Below, one piece after another: positions 1 through 5,008 of a DNA stretch of 5,008 bases (positions are counted from its first letter, which is position 1; each line of letters opens with the position of its first letter). Below the pieces are notes generated by a model. The model was given only the letters and a program-made list of their open reading frames with translations, was not told the origin of the DNA and did not search any database. The translations under genes were made by a program, and so were the position numbers. This DNA is from Cryomorphaceae bacterium (GTDB lineage: Bacteria; Bacteroidota; Bacteroidia; Flavobacteriales_D; Crocinitomicaceae), in assembly GCA_027485365.1 (NCBI GenBank), contig JAIXRD010000087.1:1-5008 (forward strand), in the 5' to 3' direction.

Positions 1-1
1 C

Positions 2-934
2 TTGATTAAGCAGCAACTCCAAGCTGCCCAATCGAAGTTTGAAGTGGGTTCAGCAACCATTGTCGATGCGAATGATGCGCAGGCTCGCTTTGATCTAGCC
101 AACGCACAAGAAACTGCTGCCCAAGCAGAATTAATTGTCAGGCGCGGTGTGCTTGAGCAGATCGTTGGTCACCCAGTGCCGCCGCTAAAGCCACTGGCAA
201 AAGACGCGAAAATTGAAGGGGTGGTTGCCGACCCAAGAGCCAAAGTAAAAGACGCCAAAGGCATACCGATTGCAGAAAGCGTCAACCCCAAGCTGCCCCC
301 CGGCCAAGAATTGAATGACTGGATTAAGCAAGCCGAAGCAGCCAACTATGGGGTCTTAGCTAGCCAACTGAATGTCGATATTGCGCAAAGCTCGTATCGG
401 GGTTCTTTGGCAGCCAACTACCCTACCGTGAACTTTGTGGGCACGACTGGCTTTAATGCTGCCAATGGTTCACCCACCAACTTTAATCCATCAACTACAC
501 AAAATATCTTCAATAACACGATTGCGCTGCAGATGAGTTTGCCGATTTTCTCGGGGGGCTTTAATAACTCGGTGATTCGGCAACGGGCAGCGCTAGTCGA
601 TAAAGCCAAATCCGATTACGATAATCTGCGCAGAACCGCTGCTCAAGCAACCCGCCAAGCCTTCACTGGCTTTTATGGTGGCCTAGCAACAGTGAGGGCA
701 TTTGAGGCTGCAGAAAAATCATCGGCCTCTGCCTTGGCATCGAGTCAGTTGGGTTTTGATGTGGGTACCTTAATTAATTTGGATGTCTTGATTGCACTCG
801 ATGCACTCTTTACGACAAGAGCAACGCTCTACAAGGCCAGATACGACACTATTCTCAATGCCTTGAGGCTCAAAGCCCAAGCAGCGGCACTCACGGATCA
901 GGATTTATTGGCGGTTAATGCGCTGCTCAAATAA
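2..934 (+). CDS. TolC-family outer-membrane efflux/secretion channel, C-terminal part (5' end outside window)
   Basis: This is the C-terminal 310 residues of a TolC-like protein, a trimeric outer-membrane channel with a periplasmic tunnel used by type I secretion and RND/ABC efflux systems. The frame is open to the window edge, and the first codon is TTG inside a helix, so the true start lies upstream. Both halves of the internal TolC duplication are visible. The end of the first carries FEVGSATIVD (residues 13-22) followed by an alanine-rich helix. The second carries LPIFSGG (180-186), the counterpart of E. coli LPIYQGG, and GFDVGTLINLDVL (251-263), the counterpart of GYSVGTRTIVDVL. The C terminus TDQDLLAVNALLK resembles E. 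coli NEQDLLALNNALSK. The linker at about residues 57-108 is some 20 residues longer than I recall for E. coli TolC. The gene stops 3 bp before the convergent dehydratase gene. The family is clear; the substrate and partner pump are not. Confidence 0.93.
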   Translation: MIKQQLQAAQSKFEVGSATIVDANDAQARFDLANAQETAAQAELIVRRGVLEQIVGHPVPPLKPLAKDAKIEGVVADPRAKVKDAKGIPIAESVNPKLPPGQELNDWIKQAEAANYGVLASQLNVDIAQSSYRGSLAANYPTVNFVGTTGFNAANGSPTNFNPSTTQNIFNNTIALQMSLPIFSGGFNNSVIRQRAALVDKAKSDYDNLRRTAAQATRQAFTGFYGGLATVRAFEAAEKSSASALASSQLGFDVGTLINLDVLIALDALFTTRATLYKARYDTILNALRLKAQAAALTDQDLLAVNALLK

Positions 935-948
935 AGCCTAATTAGGCT
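935..948 (-). terminator. Short perfect palindrome at the convergent gene junction, possible weak terminator
   Basis: AGCCTAATTAGGCT is a perfect 14-bp palindrome (5-bp stem with an AATT loop). It fills the 3-bp gap between the two convergent genes and overlaps the last codons and stop of the - strand dehydratase. Read on the - strand it is followed by a T-rich run (TTATTT, 934-929), as expected of a weak intrinsic terminator. On the + strand a second small hairpin, CTGG-TAG-CCAG (947-957), lies 7 bases before a T6 run (965-970) and could serve the TolC-family gene. Both stems are short, so the terminator role is an inference. Confidence 0.35.
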
Positions 949-2890
949 GGTAGCCAGGGACTAATTTTTTAAGCATCTCCCTAATCAATCTAGCATCAGA
1001 TGATTCTAAGGCCAGATTCAGCTTTTCAAGCTCCTTCTGCAAGTCACCCCAAGACAAAAACTCTTCATGTGCCTTCATGATTTTAGGGTGCACCGTTGAC
1101 TGCGGATTGTCGCCAATGAGAAGCTCTTCATAGAGCTTTTCACCTGGGCGTAAACCCGTGATCTTAATCTCAATATCACCATGAGGGCGAGCCTCATCCT
1201 TTACCAATAGGCCAGATAGATACACCATCTTGGTGGCTAAATCATAAATACGAACTGGCTCGCCCATATCCAATACAAAGACATCCCCTCCCTCTGCCAT
1301 TGCGCTTGCCTGAACCACTAATTGCGCCGCCTCCGGAATGGTCATGAAATACCGCGTTACTTCAGGGTGAGTCAATGTAATCGGTCCGCCTGCTGCAATT
1401 TGAGCACTAAATAGTGGCGCTACTGATCCCGAAGAGCCCAGTACATTGCCAAATCGCACCATAGAGAAGTTGGTTGCACGCTTATCTTTGCTAGCAAGAT
1501 CCGACATTGCCTGTAAAACTAACTCAGCAATACGTTTACTAGCCCCCATCACATTGGTTGGTCTAACAGCCTTGTCGGTACTCACTAGAATAAAATTACT
1601 AACGCCGCACTCTAGACTGACTTGTGCGCAGGTCAATGTGCCATAAACATTGTTACGAATCCCTTCGGCAGGATTTTGTTCTACTAATGGAACATGTTTG
1701 TATGCTGCCGCATGAAAGACCGTAGCCGGCTTATGGTTCTTGAATATCTTCAATAAGCTGTCGCGATCACGCACCGAAGCCAAGCAAGGTGCTAACTCAA
1801 TTGATAGCTCAGCATTTAACGAAGGAAAGGTGTCGTCATCACTATCACTAGCAAAACGCTCGTCTTCAAGGCTTATGAGAGTCCTCTTTAATTCCTCATA
1901 AATTACATAGAGGGAGTGCTCACTGCTATCGATCAAAATCAAGGATTTAGGTGAAAATTTAATAATCTGACGGCATAGCTCACTACCAATAGATCCTCCA
2001 GCCCCAGTTACCAAAACTACTCGACCCAGAATATTTTTTTCTAGTAAGCTAATTTCAGGAGGCACGACCTCCCTACCAAGCAAGTCATTCATATCCAAAT
2101 CATGCAAGTCCGATACCCTGACTCTCCCAGAAGCAAGATCAATCAGTCCGGGTAAGCTTCGGACACGGACCTCACAGCCATTTAATGAGGCAATAATTTC
2201 ATTTCTGCGCTCTTGACTGACTGAAGGAATGGCCAGAAGTACATCAGTAATATCAAGACGGCGGATTAAGTCTTTAATGTCAGTATTGGGATACACCAAA
2301 ATTCCATTGATCGTGCTCCCCTGCAAATGGGGGTCATCATCAATAAAGCCTTTAACCAGCATCTCATGATTACTGATTAAGCTAGATACCAATTGACGAC
2401 CTGCGGAACCAGCCCCATAAATCAGAGCAATCTGCTGGGCACGGCGAAAGGCTTTTTGAATATTATTGATGCCACCCAACCAATATCTCACAAAATACCG
2501 GCTGGCACCAATTCCAAAAAACAATAGCATTGGCTGAATGACGCCAATCGACCTAGGGACACCCTCTATCCCATAGAGTGTAAAAACACTAAAAAACAAT
2601 CCGGTATAAACAACAAAAGCGCGAGTAATGGTTATAAAAGCGGCAGTACCAATGTATCTAAAAATGGCGCGGTATAGGCCAAAGAAGATGAATAGAGGGA
2701 ATGAAAAACCAATGGCGGCAAGGCAGACAATCCACTGCTGCCCCTGAAAATATCCCCACTGATCTAGGCGCAGGCCAAATGCAAGCCAAACGCTCAATCC
2801 GCAAATTAATAAATCGACAAAGATCACCAAGCCCCGCTTAACGGAGCGAGGTAAGTTTAAAAGTGGCTGTTTGGTTGCATTAATTGGCAT
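938..2890 (-). CDS. WbpM/CapD-type membrane nucleotide-sugar 4,6-dehydratase/epimerase (polysaccharide biosynthesis), intact
   Basis: This 650-residue protein has the full architecture of the large WbpM/CapD family, which converts UDP-GlcNAc-type sugars to 4-keto-6-deoxy intermediates for O-antigen or capsule at the inner membrane. Four hydrophobic segments (about 21-40, 52-72, 88-106, 114-135) precede a first Rossmann-like domain with GAGSAGRQ (159-166). The catalytic extended-SDR domain has the NAD(P)-binding motif TGAGGSIGSE (295-304), HAAAYKHVPLVE (393-404) and STDKAVRPTNVMGASKR (437-453). The usual catalytic Tyr-x3-Lys is Met448-x3-Lys452, the Ser-Met-Lys arrangement known for WbpM. The SGLxPGEKLYEELL-like segment (residues 578-591, here with TGLRPGEK) is also typical. 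An acidic stretch at about 340-361 is absent from the neighbouring paralogue. ATG at 2890 is chosen because an in-frame TAA lies six codons upstream (2908-2906); there is no clear Shine-Dalgarno. The gene lies 194 bp downstream of the broken paralogue on the same strand. Exact substrate is unknown. Confidence 0.95.
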   Translation of the reverse strand: MPINATKQPLLNLPRSVKRGLVIFVDLLICGLSVWLAFGLRLDQWGYFQGQQWIVCLAAIGFSFPLFIFFGLYRAIFRYIGTAAFITITRAFVVYTGLFFSVFTLYGIEGVPRSIGVIQPMLLFFGIGASRYFVRYWLGGINNIQKAFRRAQQIALIYGAGSAGRQLVSSLISNHEMLVKGFIDDDPHLQGSTINGILVYPNTDIKDLIRRLDITDVLLAIPSVSQERRNEIIASLNGCEVRVRSLPGLIDLASGRVRVSDLHDLDMNDLLGREVVPPEISLLEKNILGRVVLVTGAGGSIGSELCRQIIKFSPKSLILIDSSEHSLYVIYEELKRTLISLEDERFASDSDDDTFPSLNAELSIELAPCLASVRDRDSLLKIFKNHKPATVFHAAAYKHVPLVEQNPAEGIRNNVYGTLTCAQVSLECGVSNFILVSTDKAVRPTNVMGASKRIAELVLQAMSDLASKDKRATNFSMVRFGNVLGSSGSVAPLFSAQIAAGGPITLTHPEVTRYFMTIPEAAQLVVQASAMAEGGDVFVLDMGEPVRIYDLATKMVYLSGLLVKDEARPHGDIEIKITGLRPGEKLYEELLIGDNPQSTVHPKIMKAHEEFLSWGDLQKELEKLNLALESSDARLIREMLKKLVPGYQPN

Positions 2891-3084
2891 GGTATTAATT
2901 ATAAATTATGTAGTAATAAGACACAATTTGCCACTAAAAAGACTTGCCATGGTTTTTTAATCATTCTTCTTCTGAGCTCGGCTAAAAAAGGAGATTACCG
3001 ACTACCTGCTGAGATAATCGAATAATCTGTTGGCCTCAAAACCGAGGGCACTTAATGGCTGCTTTTTTGATTGAATGGGCCACT
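2891..3084. other. A+T-rich intergenic spacer between the tandem dehydratase genes
   Basis: Apart from the putative promoter, no gene is supported here. It contains a direct repeat TTGCCA at 2928-2933 and 2944-2949 (16-bp period), immediately upstream of the -35 position. There is also an imperfect 17-bp palindrome at 3012-3028, and several A or T runs (2936-2940, 2953-2958, 2984-2989, 3063-3068). An AAGGAG-like sequence on the + strand (2988-2993) has no ATG at a useful distance. No convincing GC-stem terminator for the upstream paralogue was found. Confidence 0.6.
2898..2926 (-). promoter_or_regulatory. Putative sigma70-type promoter for the intact dehydratase gene
   Basis: On the - strand, a perfect TATAAT -10 box (2903-2898) is preceded, at the ideal 17-bp spacing, by TTGTGT (2926-2921), a 3-of-6 match to the -35 consensus. 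Transcription would be expected to start around 2891-2890, at the ATG itself, giving a leaderless or nearly leaderless mRNA. This agrees with the absence of a ribosome binding site ahead of the ATG. The region is A+T-rich, so a chance match is possible. Confidence 0.45.
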
Positions 3085-3318
3085 CTATTTTTTTGCACTT
3101 ACGAGCAAACTCATCACGTTTTCAGTACATGCAATTGTGAGCGAGCCTGTGTTTCGAGGGTTTATGTTTTTTTTCTTAAAAAAAGAAAGGTAGTTTTCGG
3201 TGCCATTCAGTTGGCTCAGGTAATACTTGTTTTTACCACTTTTCAAAATTTTAATTTCCAAGCCCACAAAAATCTGCCTGAGCTTTTTTTCCATAAACAC
3301 CCAATCCACAATGTCGTT
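3085..3318 (-). other. Atypical A+T-rich 3' extension of the broken dehydratase gene
   Basis: The reading frame continues for 77 codons after the point that aligns with the last residue of the intact paralogue. The first few residues (NDIVDWVFMEKK) could be a genuine family C terminus. The remainder is lysine-, asparagine- and isoleucine-rich, and I recognise no domain in it. The DNA is full of homopolymers: T7 at 3284-3290, T8 at 3167-3174, A7 at 3178-3184 and T8 at 3088-3095 (+ strand). It probably represents noncoding DNA read through after loss of the original stop, or after an indel in one of these runs; a real extension is possible but less likely. Confidence 0.5.
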
Positions 3319-5008
3319 GTTGGGGGCGAAGCCTGGTACCAGCTTGACCATAACTTGACGGATGATACTTACATCATTCACGCTCAGAGCCTTCAGAAGT
3401 TCTTCCAAGCCTGTCTCCAAATCTGACCATGGGATGAAGTCCTCAATAGCTTTCATGATTTTCGGATGTGGTGTCGGTTTTGGATTGTCACTAATAAGTA
3501 GCTCCTCAAAGAGTTTTTCACCGGGACGTAGGCCTGATATCTCTATCTCGATATCGCCATATGGATTGTGCTTAGTTCGAACTGTAAAGCCAGAGAGTTC
3601 AACCATGCGACTAGATAGATCAATGATCTTGACCGACTGCCCCATGTCGAGCAAAAACACATCGCCGCCCTCGGCCGTGGCCCCTGCCTGGATTACTAAT
3701 TGGGCAGCCTCAGGGATGGTCATAAAGTAGCGGGTGACTTCAGGATGGGTCAGCGTGATCGGTCCGCCATACCTGATCTGCTGACGAAACTTGGGTACAA
3801 CAGAGCCCGACGACCCTAGTACGTTGCCAAATCGCACCATGCTGAACTTAGTACCAGAGCTTGTGGCAGCGATTGCCTGTAAAGCCATCTCGGCTAGGCG
3901 CTTGCTGGCACCCATCACATTAGTCGGACGAACTGCCTTGTCGGTACTAATCAGCACAAAGTCACCTACGCCGTGTTCGGCGGCTGCCCGCGCTGTGCAC
4001 AGCGTACCCATGACGTTGTTCTTAATGCCCTCGGCTGGGTTATGCTCCACCAAGGGCACATGCTTATAGGCCGCCGCATGGTAGATGGTGTCGGGACGCC
4101 AAGTAGACTTAATCCGCCCATCCTATCCCCATCTTGGGTCGATGCTAACAATGGTATGAGTATAGTTTGCTTGCCTGAGAGCTTTCCTTCCAACTCCTGG
4201 TGAATGGCATAGAGGGCAAATTCACTCTGTTCGATCAATAACAACTTCTCGGGAGCAACCGCCAAAATTTGGCGACAAAGCTCACTGCCGATCGAGCCTC
4301 CCGCGCCAGTGACCAAAACCACCTTGGAGACAACATTCTTTGCCAACAAGTTGTAGTTAGGCATGACTGGTTCACGCCCTAAAAGGTCATCAATTTCTAA
4401 GTCTTGCACATCGGAGAGGCTAACTTTGCCGGTGGCAATGTCACTTAAGCCTGGCAGAGTGCGGACTGCTACCTTGTGCACTTTGCGAGTGTTCAGAATC
4501 TCATTGCGCCGCTGGGGTGAGGCGGACGGTAGTGCAAGCAGAACATCTGTTACAGGGACTTCCAACAATAAATCAGTCAAATTAGCAGAGTTGTGGATAG
4601 GCAGGCCATTAAGCAAATGGCCATGCAGCCGATCGTCATCATCCAAAAATCCCACTACCCGAATCTCGGGGCTATTGACCATGGCTGATGCCAATTGCCG
4701 ACCAGCACTGCCCGCACCGTAAATCAGTGCTTGCGGTAAAGTCGATTTACGTAATTGCTTATGGTATAAATCTCCGAGCCAAATACGTGCTGCAGCCCGC
4801 GATACGCTTATAAACAATAATAGCAATATTGGCTGAATCAGTCCCACGGTACGGGGTACGCCCTCCACACCCCAGAGAGTGAAGATTGCAGCAAACACTA
4901 ACCCATAAAAAAGCATGGCACGTGCCATCGCCATCATGGTAGGCAACCCACTGTAACGAAAGATTGCCCGGTAAAGACCTGAGCTGATAAATAGCGGCAA
5001 AGCCAAAG
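3085..5008 (-). pseudogene. Second WbpM/CapD-type nucleotide-sugar dehydratase/epimerase, frameshifted and 5'-truncated by the window
   Basis: This is a diverged paralogue of the intact gene downstream. The 5' part (frame of 5006) has three remaining hydrophobic segments, GAGSAGRQ (97-104 of the visible piece), SRAAARIWLG before it, and the NAD(P) motif TGAGGSIGSE (233-242). It then loses homology after ASTQDGDRMG. Homology resumes in another frame at RPDTIYHAAAYKHVPLVEHNP (from about 4098) and includes STDKAVRPTNVMGASKR with the same Met-x3-Lys pair. Between shared flanks the gene has 38 bases where the intact copy has 39, so one base is missing, most simply a G from the CCC run at 4117-4119 (+ strand). 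Neither fragment alone has both a complete nucleotide-binding fold and the catalytic lysine. About 61 N-terminal residues lie beyond the window. The C terminus runs 77 residues past LVPGFAPN, where the intact copy stops. A sequencing error instead of a real mutation cannot be excluded. Confidence 0.85.

Noticed and set aside
3002..3118. A 39-codon stop-free stretch on the - strand with a moderately protein-like translation (ending NRLFDYLSR), possibly a gene remnant
   Set aside because: It has no start codon, begins right after a stop, and resembles nothing I recognise; this length arises by chance.
3159..3190. Poly-T/poly-A inverted repeat as an intrinsic terminator or insertion-sequence end
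   Set aside because: The stem would be only A-T pairs with no GC core, and there is no matching partner repeat, target duplication or transposase in the window.
3055..3426. + strand open frame of 123 codons opposite the 3' end of the broken dehydratase
   Set aside because: Its last third is antisense to clearly homologous dehydratase coding sequence, it has a Phe/Cys/His-rich composition from A+T-rich DNA, and I recognise no domain and no good ribosome binding site.
4111..4130. Programmed ribosomal frameshifting as the explanation for the break in the second dehydratase
   Set aside because: Joining the frames needs a -1 shift, but there is no X XXY YYZ slippery heptamer near ATGGGCGGATT on the - strand, and the intact paralogue needs no shift.
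418..4722. Several short open frames antisense to the three main genes (for example 418-609 on -, and 1446-1646, 3362-3730, 3791-4069, 3973-4203, 4363-4722 on +)
   Set aside because: Each lies wholly or almost wholly on the opposite strand of a gene with strong family motifs, and the translations look like mirror frames with no domains.
938..5008. The two dehydratase genes as long direct repeats flanking a mobile element
   Set aside because: The copies are diverged at DNA level by eye, and only a 194-bp spacer without a transposase or recombinase lies between them.

Overview
The window is chromosomal bacterial DNA of moderate G+C (about mid-40s percent by eye). It looks like the edge of a surface-polysaccharide (O-antigen or exopolysaccharide) gene cluster. 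The protein families and the moderate G+C fit a Gram-negative betaproteobacterium, possibly a freshwater Burkholderiaceae such as Polynucleobacter. That placement is inferred from sequence style and has not been tested by a search.

Layout: positions 2-934 on the + strand hold the C-terminal 310 residues of a TolC-family outer-membrane channel, whose beginning lies before the window. Three bases later, and convergent with it, an intact 650-residue WbpM/CapD-type membrane nucleotide-sugar dehydratase/epimerase runs on the - strand (2890 down to 938). A 194-bp A+T-rich gap (2891-3084) follows, with a plausible promoter for the intact gene right against its ATG. From 5008 down to 3085, also on the - strand, lies a second WbpM/CapD-type gene. 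It is cut by the window end, missing about 61 N-terminal codons by comparison with the first copy. It is also broken by a one-base deletion near 4099-4122 and carries an unusual A+T-rich 77-residue tail. No RNA genes, CRISPR arrays or recognisable insertion sequences were seen.

How the parts fit: WbpM/CapD enzymes act at the inner membrane on UDP-GlcNAc-type sugars and make 4-keto-6-deoxy intermediates for glycan assembly. Two tandem, diverged copies with only the downstream one intact suggest redundancy followed by decay of one copy, or the remains of a cassette exchange at the border of a polysaccharide island. The TolC-family gene is probably the non-island flank, or an export component; the window cannot tell which. 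The most notable points are the tandem paralogues, the frameshift, the odd tail of the broken copy, a 21-residue acidic insertion in the intact copy, and a promoter position implying an almost leaderless mRNA. I see no convincing evidence for a wholly new system.
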